Below, piece after piece: positions 7,567 to 15,524 of a stretch of DNA of 64,000 bases (position 1 is its first letter; each line of letters starts with the position of its first letter). Under the pieces are notes generated by a model. The model saw only the letters and a program-made list of their open reading frames with translations. It was not told the origin of the DNA and searched no databases. This DNA is from Paramixta manurensis (GTDB taxonomy: Bacteria; Pseudomonadota; Gammaproteobacteria; Enterobacterales; Enterobacteriaceae): assembly GCF_013285385.1 (NCBI RefSeq), contig NZ_CP054212.1, forward strand, positions 1,178,001 through 1,242,000, given 5' to 3'. The position numbers and the translations under genes are program-made.

Positions 7567-9006
7567 ATGAAACAGGCTGTAGTAAAACCGTTTCCCGACC
7601 ATTTTCTTTGGGGCGCCTCAACCTCGGCTTACCAGGTCGAAGGCGCATGGAATGAAGAGGGGAAAGGGCCATCGGTGATCGATAAGGCCAGTTTCCATGA
7701 TGGGATTACCGATTTCACCGTCACCAGCGACCACTATCACCGTTTCCAACAGGACATTAAGTTGTTTGCTGAACTGGGTTTGAAAACCTATCGCTTCTCC
7801 ATCGCCTGGAGCCGCCTCTATCCGCAAGGCGATGGCAGGCTAAATGAGCAAGGTCTGGCGTTTTATGACCGCTTGATTGATGAAATTTGCCGTCATGGTA
7901 TCGAACCACTGGTCACGCTGTATCATTTTGATCTGCCGTGGGCATTGCAAGAGAAGGGCGGCTGGTCAAATCTGGCCACCGTTACCGTTTTTGAGCGTTA
8001 TGCTCGTACCTGTTTTGAGCGTTTTGGCGATCGGGTGAAATACTGGCTGACCATCAATGAGCAAAACATCATGATCCTTAAGGGCGAGATCATCGGCACC
8101 TTACCGCCCGGTACGCCCAACGCGCAACAAATGCTGTATCAGCAGAACCACCACATGATGCTGGCGCAGGCCAAAGCAATGATCCTTTGCCATCAGTTAT
8201 TACCGGAGGCCAAAATTGGCCCGGCGCCGAATATCTCCTGCGTCTATGCCGCCAGCGCGCGACCGGAAGATGTGCTGGCAGCCAATAATTTCTCGGCGAT
8301 TCGTAACTGGCTGTACCTCGATCTGGCGGTCCATGGTCGTTATAACGCCGTGGCGTGGCGGTTTATGGAAGAGAAGGGGTATCTTCCGGCGGTCACCGAG
8401 CAAGAGATGGCGATTTTGCGCGCCGGAAAACCCGATTTCATTGCGTTTAATTACTACGCTTCGGCGACGGTAGGGGCCGACCTGCCCGGCGAAGCACGCG
8501 AAGGAGAAGAGGTACAACAAGTAGAGGACCAGCAACTGGCGGGCATTGACCGGACGGTATATGTCGGCACTAATAATCCCCATTTGGGACGTAATCAGTT
8601 TGGCTGGTATATCGATCCGGTAGGCTTTCGTATTACCGCGCGCGAGATTTATGAGCGTTATAATCTGCCGTTGATCGTGACCGAAAATGGTCTCGGCGCT
8701 TTTGATACGCTAGAGGCGGGTAACAAGGTCTACGACGATTACCGCATCGATTATTTACGCCAACATATTGAGCAATTGCAGTTAGCGATTGACGATGGTG
8801 TTGCGCTATTTGGTTACTGCCCCTGGTCGGCGCTTGACCTGGTCAGTACTCATCAGGGCATCGGTAAGCGTTATGGGTTTATTTACGTTAACCGGGATGA
8901 GCATGATCTCAAGGACTTGGCGCGTTATCGCAAGAAAAGTTTTTTCTGGTATCAACGCGTGATTGCCAGCAATGGCGCGAATTTAGCGCCGGAGATTGAA
9001 TACTGA
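7567..9006 (+). CDS. GH1 6-phospho-beta-glucosidase
   Basis: A 479-residue glycoside hydrolase family 1 enzyme. The acid/base E165 is in TINEQ and the nucleophile E373 in VTENG. The N-terminal FLWGASTSAYQVEGA and the KKSFFWY near the C-terminus are typical; the lysine- and serine-containing tail region binds the 6-phosphate in this subgroup. It splits the phosphorylated beta-glucoside delivered by the PTS into glucose-6-phosphate and an aglycone or glucose. It directly follows EIIA, with GGAG before the ATG, and ends at a strong terminator. AscB, BglA and CelA-type enzymes are all close relatives. Confidence 0.93.
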   Translation: MKQAVVKPFPDHFLWGASTSAYQVEGAWNEEGKGPSVIDKASFHDGITDFTVTSDHYHRFQQDIKLFAELGLKTYRFSIAWSRLYPQGDGRLNEQGLAFYDRLIDEICRHGIEPLVTLYHFDLPWALQEKGGWSNLATVTVFERYARTCFERFGDRVKYWLTINEQNIMILKGEIIGTLPPGTPNAQQMLYQQNHHMMLAQAKAMILCHQLLPEAKIGPAPNISCVYAASARPEDVLAANNFSAIRNWLYLDLAVHGRYNAVAWRFMEEKGYLPAVTEQEMAILRAGKPDFIAFNYYASATVGADLPGEAREGEEVQQVEDQQLAGIDRTVYVGTNNPHLGRNQFGWYIDPVGFRITAREIYERYNLPLIVTENGLGAFDTLEAGNKVYDDYRIDYLRQHIEQLQLAIDDGVALFGYCPWSALDLVSTHQGIGKRYGFIYVNRDEHDLKDLARYRKKSFFWYQRVIASNGANLAPEIEY

Positions 9007-9012
9007 ACGCAG

Positions 9013-9036
9013 GGCGGCCAGACGGCCGCCTTTTTT
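9013..9036 (+). terminator. Rho-independent terminator of the PTS/glucosidase operon
   Basis: GGCGGCC-AGAC-GGCCGCC followed by T6. It ends the plus-strand operon and overlaps the last codon of the convergent repressor gene. Confidence 0.9.
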
Positions 9037-10054
9037 AGCGCTGAAACCATGGGCCGGGTTTTACCGAATCACGCACCACCAGTTTTCCGGCGAAGGGCGG
9101 CAGAGGTTCCACCGGTTCCCCTTCCAGCATTGCCACCAATTGCGCAAGGGTGTGCCGGATCATTTCCGCTACCGGCACATGTACCGTGGTGAGTGGCGGA
9201 ACAAAATAGCCGGTGACTTTACTGTCATCAAACCCCAGCAGTGAAACCTGGTCAGGAACGGCGATGCCAGCTTGATAAAACGCCTTTGCTGCGCCTATCA
9301 CCATATCATCATTACTGGCGACCAGCGCGCTGAAGCTAACGCCGCGCGCCAGCAATTCACGGGTGGCATTGAAGCCGCTTTCCAGCGACCAGGCGCCCTG
9401 CACGATGCGCGCCGCATCACAGGCGATACCGTTTTGTTGCAGTGCTTGCTGATAGCCCGACAGACGGCTTTGCGCAGTAGGCGACTCTGGCAAACCGCTA
9501 ATAAAGGCGATTTCACGATGCCCGTTGGCGATCAAATACTCAACTGCTTCAACGGTATTGTGCTGGTGGCAGGCATAAACGCAATGCGCCTGATGCCGCG
9601 TGAGTTGGCGGTTAACCACCATGATCGGGGTAGCGTGTTGATCGATGATTTCCGCCAATTCATCAACGTTAAGGAAGCGTGGATAGATGATGATGGCATC
9701 ACAGCGTAAGTCGAGCAGAAACTGGATGGCCTGCCGTTCATCGTCAGCGGAATATTTGCCGTCAGCGAGGATTAATTGGCGACCATAATTTTCCGTCATC
9801 GTCGCGGTCTGAAACAGTAACTCGCTAAAATAGGGGCCATTAAACAGGGAGTTGGTCACAATAAGACCAATATTTTGCGATTTCTGCGTCGCCAGATTAC
9901 GCGCCAGCAAGTTAGGCCGGTAACCGGTTTCTTCAATCGCCTGGTAGACACGCTGCTGCGTGCTCTTTTTTACATAGCGGGTGCCGGCCAGTACGCGTGA
10001 AACGGTCGCTTTCGACACGCCCGCCTTTTTCGCCACGTCGAGCATGGTGATCAT
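9035..10054 (-). CDS. LacI-family repressor, AscG-like
   Basis: A 339-residue regulator. Residues 3-47 form the LacI helix-turn-helix (MLDVAKKAGVSKATVSRVL) and hinge (YRPNLLARNLA), followed by a periplasmic-binding-protein-like sugar domain (VASNDDM, GFDDS). Similarity to E. coli AscG is visible throughout (YFSELLF, QLILADGKYSA, LLDLRCDAI-IYPRF). AscG represses the asc beta-glucoside genes. It faces the PTS operon and its recognition helix suits the CCGG-centred operator at 5364-5377. The effector is probably a phosphorylated or free beta-glucoside; that part is inference. Confidence 0.9.
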   Translation of the reverse strand: MITMLDVAKKAGVSKATVSRVLAGTRYVKKSTQQRVYQAIEETGYRPNLLARNLATQKSQNIGLIVTNSLFNGPYFSELLFQTATMTENYGRQLILADGKYSADDERQAIQFLLDLRCDAIIIYPRFLNVDELAEIIDQHATPIMVVNRQLTRHQAHCVYACHQHNTVEAVEYLIANGHREIAFISGLPESPTAQSRLSGYQQALQQNGIACDAARIVQGAWSLESGFNATRELLARGVSFSALVASNDDMVIGAAKAFYQAGIAVPDQVSLLGFDDSKVTGYFVPPLTTVHVPVAEMIRHTLAQLVAMLEGEPVEPLPPFAGKLVVRDSVKPGPWFQR

Positions 10055-10134
10055 GGGTGTTTCCTGAAAAAGTGAACCGGAGAGCTACGCCAAATATTAC
10101 CTGAAGCCGCGCCGTCACGGTACGCCTTGGCTGA

Positions 10135-10162
10135 TTCTCATCGGGGGTAAAGCCGATGAGAA
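10135..10162. terminator. Inverted repeat between the CPBP protease and the repressor gene
   Basis: TTCTCATCGG / CCGATGAGAA form a perfect 10-bp stem with an 8-base loop, 18 bases after the stop of the CPBP gene on the minus strand. No T run follows, so it is a probable but weak terminator separating the two genes. Confidence 0.5.
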
Positions 10163-10179
10163 AGAGAATAGTGTGAGCT

Positions 10180-10839
10180 TCATCCGTTTTGCGTTGAGGC
10201 GAAGAGCGAAGGCAATAGAGCGATGAGGTTATTCAGCATATGGAGAAAGATAGGCAACGCCAGGCTATTGGAGCGCAAGCGCGCAGCGCACAGCAGCAGT
10301 GAAAACAGCGTTAAAATCACTAAGGTTTGCCAATGCACATATTGCGTATGCATTACCGCAAACAGCAGTGAGGTGAGCAGCATACAGGCAAAACGGCTTT
10401 TCGGCGCCCACACCAGAAAGCCCTGCAACAGGAACCCACGAAATAAAATTTCTTCAAATATCGGCGCCAGCAATACGGCGGAAAACAACAAAATCAGTAT
10501 CGCGTGTAATGACTGTTGGGATTGGTCTTCCAGCCACCGCTCCGGCTGTAAAAACCATGTTTGCGCTATCATCAATAGCAACAATAACCCGCTATAGAGT
10601 AAGGCGGAGGCAGGCGCTAAACGGCCAAGAGGAATATCGCTACGACGAGCAATATAGAAACGGTATAGGGGATAAATTACCGCGAATTCGAACAGACAGA
10701 GCACCGGCACCAGCAAGCCATCGGCACGCAGAACGGTGTAATTCGGGAATAGCGTGATCATCAAAGTGATCAGGTAATAAAGCACAAAGCTGCCGATGTA
10801 AAACAGCGTTAGAAAAACTCTGCCAGTGCGAAGGTTCAT
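10180..10839 (-). CDS. CPBP-family intramembrane metalloprotease
   Basis: A 219-residue membrane protein with about six to seven hydrophobic segments. The CPBP/Abi signature is present: EEILFRG with the Glu-Glu-x-x-x-Arg of motif 1, AVMHTQY with the motif 2 His, and HMLNNLIA with the motif 3 Asn. Family members (CAAX processing protease-like, including bacteriocin-immunity proteins) cleave substrates inside the membrane. No partner gene is adjacent, so the substrate is unknown. The ribosome site is weak. Confidence 0.85.
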   Translation of the reverse strand: MNLRTGRVFLTLFYIGSFVLYYLITLMITLFPNYTVLRADGLLVPVLCLFEFAVIYPLYRFYIARRSDIPLGRLAPASALLYSGLLLLLMIAQTWFLQPERWLEDQSQQSLHAILILLFSAVLLAPIFEEILFRGFLLQGFLVWAPKSRFACMLLTSLLFAVMHTQYVHWQTLVILTLFSLLLCAARLRSNSLALPIFLHMLNNLIALLPSLFASTQNG

Positions 10840-10919
10840 AAGCGGCTCTGTGGGAAAAAGTGCTCCGAATATATCAACCGGTAGCAGGGCTGTCGAGCAG
10901 TGAGCCGGTAAGAAACAGC

Positions 10920-10946
10920 ATCAACGCGCGTAGGGAGCGCGTTGAT
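10920..10946. terminator. Strong inverted repeat downstream of the micropeptide gene
   Basis: ATCAACGCGC-GTAGGGA-GCGCGTTGAT is a perfect 10-bp stem with a 7-base loop. It lies 54 bases past the stop of the 21-residue gene on the minus strand. The following bases hold only a short T3, so it is a terminator candidate. Confidence 0.55.
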
Positions 10947-11000
10947 TTGCTGTCAATCAATCTGCGGAAAGAATCGCGGGTTTAATGGTTGGCTCCGGGC

Positions 11001-11066
11001 CTAACGAACCCGGACCGCCACTACGGTCATCACAATGGCAAAGCTAATAAAAATGGCGAGTTCCAT
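11001..11066 (-). CDS. 21-residue single-span membrane micropeptide
   Basis: An ATG with an ideal ribosome site (AGGAGG, 5 bases upstream) opens a 21-codon frame, MELAIFISFAIVMTVVAVRVR, ending in TAG. About 17 residues are hydrophobic, with Glu at the N-terminus and two Arg at the C-terminus, so it should insert as one membrane helix. A TATACT -10 box lies 30 bases upstream and a hairpin follows downstream. I do not recognise the family. An alternative is a leader peptide, but no regulated gene follows on that strand. Confidence 0.6.
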   Translation of the reverse strand: MELAIFISFAIVMTVVAVRVR

Positions 11067-11075
11067 AATCACCTC

Positions 11076-11101
11076 CTAAGACTAATCTTAGAAAGAGTAT
11101 A
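11076..11101 (-). promoter_or_regulatory. Promoter -10 and 5'-terminal hairpin of the micropeptide gene
   Basis: On the minus strand TATACT (11101-11096) is followed by the stem CTAAGA-TTAG-TCTTAG, which runs directly into the GGAGG ribosome site. The predicted start site falls at the first base of the stem, so the mRNA would begin with a small hairpin overlapping the edge of the Shine-Dalgarno sequence. The -35 box is poor. Confidence 0.45.
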
Positions 11102-11238
11102 AAGCGCGCCTGCATATTTTTTGCACTATTTGTGCCACTTTGTTTCGGCATATGATCATGTTTTAAGTTTGTTTATAGGTCTAATAAGCTGTCGATACGA
11201 TATAATTGTGGCTCAAATAACGATAATGGGAGTGATGG

Positions 11239-11532
11239 GTGAAACTTTATAGAAAAATACTAATCGTGGCGTCATTAATGATGTTGGCGGCGTGTAGTAG
11301 CGCACCGAAGCAGAACACGGCGAAGGTGAGCGGGCAGGGAGAAGATATGTGCGGCGCGGCGGCACAGCAGTCCTACGTTGGTAAACCGCTTTCCTCCCTT
11401 GATGGCGTGCGCTTTGCCACGCCAATGCGCGCCATTCCGTATCATTCGGCGGTCACTATGGATTTTAATCCGCACCGACTGAATTTTATTGGCGATAAAG
11501 CGGGCATTATTACTCACGTTCGTTGTGGCTAA
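11239..11532 (+). CDS. Lipoprotein with peptidase-inhibitor I78 domain
   Basis: A 97-residue protein with a lipoprotein signal (MKLYRK, hydrophobic core, lipobox LAAC with Cys20). The mature part matches the I78 inhibitor family: CGAAAQQSYVGK near residue 38, a middle VRFATPMRAI, then MDFNPHRLNFIGDKAGIITHVRCG with the closing Cys. Family members are small protease-inhibitor-like envelope proteins. The start is a GTG with GGGAG upstream. It stands alone between divergent and convergent minus-strand genes and ends at a terminator. Confidence 0.85.
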   Translation: MKLYRKILIVASLMMLAACSSAPKQNTAKVSGQGEDMCGAAAQQSYVGKPLSSLDGVRFATPMRAIPYHSAVTMDFNPHRLNFIGDKAGIITHVRCG

Positions 11533-11539
11533 TTAATAA

Positions 11540-11559
11540 GGGGCGTTGACGCCCCTTTT
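11540..11559 (+). terminator. Rho-independent terminator after the I78 lipoprotein gene
   Basis: GGGGCG-TTGA-CGCCCC followed by T4, eight bases after the stop. It also separates this gene from the convergent scs operon. Confidence 0.85.
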
Positions 11560-11571
11560 ACCGAGTAGAAC

Positions 11572-12072
11572 TTAGCGTTGCGCCCACCAGAGCCGAAGTT
11601 TTAATCCCCAGCGACTCGTCCAGCCAGTAGTGGTACTCACCACCTTACCTTGATAAAGAATCACGTAAGTTGGCGTGACACCGACCTGCCACTGCGCGGC
11701 TAAACGTCCTTGCGGGTCGTTAATGGTAGGCAGCGCATAGTGTTTGGCGCGCAAGTAGTTATTGACGCGGCTGTCGTCACCAGAGCGCAGCGCGATGCTC
11801 ACCACATTACCGCCATCCTGCGCCAGCGCCGCGACGCCGGGCGTGGTGTAGCGACAAATTCCGCACCAACTGGCCCAGAAATAGAGCAACAAGGGTCGCT
11901 GTTGGCTTAGGGCATCCAGCGTCACGGTTTCACCATAAAGCGTAGGCAACGGTTGGCTGGCAAAGGCGGCTGGCGCTTGGGGCGCCCGCCACTTATCCAT
12001 TACTGTGACCAGCGCCAGCGTCATTATGGCCAGCAGCGCGAGATCGCGAAACCACCGTTTCAGCCGGGACAT
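11572..12072 (-). CDS. scsD: ScsD, membrane-anchored thioredoxin-like protein
   Basis: A 166-residue protein with one N-terminal membrane span (about residues 9-25) and a TlpA/thioredoxin-like periplasmic domain. The redox motif is WCGIC (C70, C73) inside FWASWCGICR, and the cis-proline loop is GVTPTY. It is the last gene of scsABCD; its start overlaps the scsC stop by one base. In Salmonella the Scs proteins support copper tolerance and redox homeostasis of the periplasm. Confidence 0.88.
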   Translation of the reverse strand: MSRLKRWFRDLALLAIMTLALVTVMDKWRAPQAPAAFASQPLPTLYGETVTLDALSQQRPLLLYFWASWCGICRYTTPGVAALAQDGGNVVSIALRSGDDSRVNNYLRAKHYALPTINDPQGRLAAQWQVGVTPTYVILYQGKVVSTTTGWTSRWGLKLRLWWAQR

Positions 12073-12788
12073 TATTGCTGGGCCAACGCGTGTTTCACAC
12101 TCTCTTCTAATTGCGCATACGAAACCGCGCCAGATAGCATCGTGTCGCCAATCAATGTTGCGGGGGTGCCCTGCACGCCTAATTGTTGGGCGAGTTTAAG
12201 GTTCAGATTGACGGTTTCCAGGCTCTGTTTGCTGGGTTCGCCGATCTTCACGCCGACCTTCTTCTCCGCCGCTTTGATACTGGCATCATCGTGATAGCCC
12301 TTTTTCGCCATTAAACGTTGATGCAGCGCGAGGAATTGTTGTGGATTCTGTTCCCAAAGGGTTAGCGCATCGCGAGCGGAGGTCAGCGAACTTTCGGAAC
12401 GGTACGGCAGGGGTTTAATCACCACCGCCACATCGGGGTGGTTTTGCACCAGTTTTTCTAACTGGGGATCAAATTGTTTGCAGAAGGGGCAGTTATAGTC
12501 GGTGAAAGAAACCAGCGTCAACCTGGCGTCTTTCTTACCGATGCGTGGTGAACCGGGATCGCTAAATAGCGCGGCTTTGTTCTGTGCCACCACCTGCTTA
12601 ACCACATTTTGCTGCTGTTGCTGAGCCTGCTTATCATAGGCATCTGCCGCCTGCGCCAGAATATCGGGATGTTGTACCAGCGTTTCGCGAATCAGATCCT
12701 GGATACGCGCTTCTTGCTCTGGCGTAAAAGGCGCGGCGGCCCACAGCGGGGCAGAGATAAATAGCAGTGCGTAAGCGAATTTTTTCAT
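12072..12788 (-). CDS. scsC: ScsC, periplasmic DsbA/DsbG-like thiol oxidoreductase
   Basis: A 238-residue protein with a signal peptide cut near WAAA, an N-terminal helical segment rich in Gln (residues 22-65, the oligomerising region in known ScsC proteins), and a thioredoxin fold with CPFC (C100, C103) and the cis-Pro loop GTPATL. ScsC is kept reduced by ScsB and acts on periplasmic disulfides. It overlaps scsB by 4 bases (ATGA). Confidence 0.9.
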   Translation of the reverse strand: MKKFAYALLFISAPLWAAAPFTPEQEARIQDLIRETLVQHPDILAQAADAYDKQAQQQQQNVVKQVVAQNKAALFSDPGSPRIGKKDARLTLVSFTDYNCPFCKQFDPQLEKLVQNHPDVAVVIKPLPYRSESSLTSARDALTLWEQNPQQFLALHQRLMAKKGYHDDASIKAAEKKVGVKIGEPSKQSLETVNLNLKLAQQLGVQGTPATLIGDTMLSGAVSYAQLEESVKHALAQQ

Positions 12789-14809
12789 GATTTTTTTCCT
12801 TTGGCATTGGACAAGGTGTCAAGCAGGGTTTGACGATCAAGCAGCGGCGAAAGCACCGTACCTTGCGGGTTTCCCGGTCCATAAATTTGATTAAACGGTA
12901 CGGCAACACTGCCGCGGCGTTGTAAGAAGTGGGTAATGGAGGCTGACGGTCGGCTCCAGTCGCCACGTAACGCGACAACGTCATCCGCCATCAATGCTTG
13001 CTGCACATCTTCACGCAGCAACACCCGATATTTATTGGCTTTACAGGTCACACACCAGTCGGCGGTGACATCGACAAACACACGTTTATGTTGCGCCAGT
13101 GCCTCATTGATGGCTTGCTCGCTCAGCGGCTGCCAGTTCACCTTATCGGTCATTGGCTGACCGCCAAAATGCGTGCTCCCGGCAAACAATAAAGCGCCAT
13201 ATAACGCCACGATGGCGAAACCGCTAATCGCGGCGGTGCGGGCGCCAAACTGGCGCCAGGCGGCGAGCAGCAATGCGATTAATAGGACAGCTGCCAGCCC
13301 CATTACGATGGTTTTCCCAAGCGTTGGTAGCAGTAAGCTCAGCAGCCACAGGCATGAAGCCAACATCATCAAACCCAGCAGAATACGCAGAACATTCATC
13401 CAGCGGCCGGGGCGTGGTAAACGCAATGCCAAACCGGGCCAGGCGGCAATCAACCACCACGGTAAACTCATCCCGATCCCGAGTGCGATAAAGATCGCCC
13501 ACAGCAACGGCAATGAGGCTCCCAACGCAAACGCCACCGCCGTACCTAAGAAGGGAGCAGAACACGGCGTCGCCAGCAACGTGGCAAACGCGCCCTGCCA
13601 AAAGTGACCGCCATATCCTTGACCAGAATGGGTGGCGAGCCGGGTATTGAGCGAAGAGGGCAGCCGTAGGTAAAACAGACCGAACAGGTTGGCGCTAAAT
13701 AACAGTGTCACTACCACCATAAAACCGATAAACCATGGGTTTTGATACTGAATTCCCCAACCCAACGCATGATTGCCGAGCCGGAGAAGCGTCATTAATA
13801 GAGCCAATGCCATAAAAGAGACGACGATACCGGCGCTTGAGGCCAGGAATTGACCGCGCACGCTACGCCGATCGCGCTGTGTGACATGTAAAATTGAACT
13901 CAATTTCATGCCAAGCACCGGTAATACGCACGGCATCAGGTTGAGGATAAAACCGCCGACCAACGCCATCAGCACCGCTTGCCAGAGAGGAAGCGGCGCG
14001 GCATCGGTTAACAGTGGCGCGCCAATAATGGCGCTGCTTTGCTGAGCAAGGCCGCTATTGGCAATCACCAGCGAGAGGCTTTTTCCGCCTAGATCGGGCG
14101 CGCCTTCTCCCCATTCATCGGTAACCGGCACCCGCGCTTCCAGCCGGTTTCCGACGCGTTTCAGGACAGGCTTTCCGACACTGGCACCCTCTAGCGTATC
14201 GAAAAACATCTCCGGTTGTTGCCAGCCTTGAGCGCGCTCCGCAACGATTTGCAGTTGCCCTTGCTGATACCCGACGCGTAGTGAATCGGTCAATCCGCTG
14301 CTGATCGGAACCTGGCCCATCGCCTGCGCATAGTCATGGTTGAACTGAGCATCTACCGGCTGCGTCAAATCAAGACTAAATGGGAAGTCGGTCAGAATGC
14401 AGACATTGCTACAGGTTGAGAGGGTTAATGTCCCGGCCACGCGTCGTTGTGCGGTATCGGCGAGCGTAATTGGCAGTGAAACACGGTCATGGTAACCCTG
14501 GGTGGTGATACCCCCAACGTCAAAACGCGCAGGTGTCGGCCAAAACCAGCGGGCGTTAGGCGCGGGAGATTGCCAGTGAATTTCTGGCGCGATGCCGCCT
14601 TCGCCAGGCGAACGCCAGTAAGTTTTCCAGCCTTTCTCCAGCTTCACGTCCAGCAACAGCCGGGTGTTTCCTGCCGGTGATGTATCGGCGCGCAGGCGAA
14701 CCTGAGCATGGTTATTTTGCGGGTTTTGTAGCCAGCCGCTATCTGCCGCCTGAACGACCGGCAGCCAGCACAACAGCAGGAGAACAAAGCCCCTGAAATG
14801 CCTTAACAT
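12785..14809 (-). CDS. scsB: ScsB, DsbD-like membrane electron transporter
   Basis: A 674-residue protein: signal peptide, a large N-terminal periplasmic domain with the CSNVC pair near residue 130, a central eight-span domain with conserved cysteines (NLMPCVLPVL and LATPCSAPFLG), and a C-terminal thioredoxin domain with WCVTCK. This is the DsbD architecture, moving electrons from cytosolic thioredoxin to ScsC. It lies 48 bases after scsA in the same direction. Confidence 0.92.
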   Translation of the reverse strand: MLRHFRGFVLLLLCWLPVVQAADSGWLQNPQNNHAQVRLRADTSPAGNTRLLLDVKLEKGWKTYWRSPGEGGIAPEIHWQSPAPNARWFWPTPARFDVGGITTQGYHDRVSLPITLADTAQRRVAGTLTLSTCSNVCILTDFPFSLDLTQPVDAQFNHDYAQAMGQVPISSGLTDSLRVGYQQGQLQIVAERAQGWQQPEMFFDTLEGASVGKPVLKRVGNRLEARVPVTDEWGEGAPDLGGKSLSLVIANSGLAQQSSAIIGAPLLTDAAPLPLWQAVLMALVGGFILNLMPCVLPVLGMKLSSILHVTQRDRRSVRGQFLASSAGIVVSFMALALLMTLLRLGNHALGWGIQYQNPWFIGFMVVVTLLFSANLFGLFYLRLPSSLNTRLATHSGQGYGGHFWQGAFATLLATPCSAPFLGTAVAFALGASLPLLWAIFIALGIGMSLPWWLIAAWPGLALRLPRPGRWMNVLRILLGLMMLASCLWLLSLLLPTLGKTIVMGLAAVLLIALLLAAWRQFGARTAAISGFAIVALYGALLFAGSTHFGGQPMTDKVNWQPLSEQAINEALAQHKRVFVDVTADWCVTCKANKYRVLLREDVQQALMADDVVALRGDWSRPSASITHFLQRRGSVAVPFNQIYGPGNPQGTVLSPLLDRQTLLDTLSNAKGKKS

Positions 14810-14857
14810 GATTTTTTCTCCGTAAATGATTTTTTGTCGCGATGTTAAAGCGAGCGG

Positions 14858-15220
14858 TCATTCACGGAAGACGCAGTTTCTGAGATGTATGCGCAGAACC
14901 GGCGAAGAAAATTCGCGCGGTGGAGGAAAGAATAGCGGTGTCTCGCGCAGCATGGCGAGGAAAGCCAGCAATAGCGCTAAGGCAGGTAAGACCGACTCAA
15001 ACAGCAACGGGGGCGCCATTAGCAAGGAGTGCGCGCTTAACTCACAAGGTGAAACCGGTGCTTCGGCCGACGCGGAATAGGCGGTAACGGTTGAAGTTGC
15101 AAGCGGGCTTAGCTGCGCTTGTAGCATCTGCAAGCCGGCACTGCGCTGGGCCATGCAGGTCAGAATGACCAGGCAAGCCAGGGCAAGAAACCACTTTGCG
15201 ATGCGATACCGTTTCGCCAT
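14858..15220 (-). CDS. scsA: ScsA, small membrane-associated copper-tolerance protein
   Basis: A 120-residue protein with a hydrophobic N-terminal span (about residues 8-24) and a second hydrophobic stretch (LLFESVLPALALLLAFLAML). I chose the ATG at 15220 (MAKRYRIAKW) because GAGGTG lies just upstream; an in-frame ATG nine codons earlier is less well placed. It is the first gene of scsABCD. Its biochemical role is not known; the assignment rests on operon position and general resemblance to Salmonella ScsA. Confidence 0.75.
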   Translation of the reverse strand: MAKRYRIAKWFLALACLVILTCMAQRSAGLQMLQAQLSPLATSTVTAYSASAEAPVSPCELSAHSLLMAPPLLFESVLPALALLLAFLAMLRETPLFFPPPREFSSPVLRIHLRNCVFRE

Positions 15221-15412
15221 TGCCACCTCGGTGTAGAAAGTGCGCATATCTTAACGGGCTGACCACGATTGGCAATGGGTAGCCGTGTAAACATTCGTAT
15301 AGTTAACGATATACACCGCCTGTCACCAGATTGTCACGCCGCCAGGGTAGCCTGTGAAGGTAAAACAGTGATTTCCCCGTCACAAAGCAATGCACAGCTT
15401 GTCTTTTTTCTT

Positions 15413-15437
15413 CCCGCCGCGTGCGGGATTTTTTTTG
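15413..15437 (+). terminator. Intrinsic terminator upstream of the acetyltransferase gene
   Basis: CCCGC-CGCGT-GCGGG followed by AT8. It lies in the 304-base gap between divergent scsA and the GNAT gene, 88 bases before the GNAT start, with no coding sequence in front of it. It could end an unannotated short transcript or attenuate the GNAT mRNA. A possible -10 (TATACA, about 15307-15312) lies upstream. Confidence 0.7.
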
Positions 15438-15524
15438 CCTTATGCGAGCGGTTTTCCCTTACGAAGCGGCAACTTTCTGCCAAAATTACTTATTTTGCGC
15501 CCCCGTGAATGGATAACACCAACT

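Noticed and set aside
10055..10080. Autoregulatory operator before the AscG-like gene (TGAACCGG)
   Set aside because: Only the centre and two flanking bases match the 5364-5377 operator; it is not palindromic.
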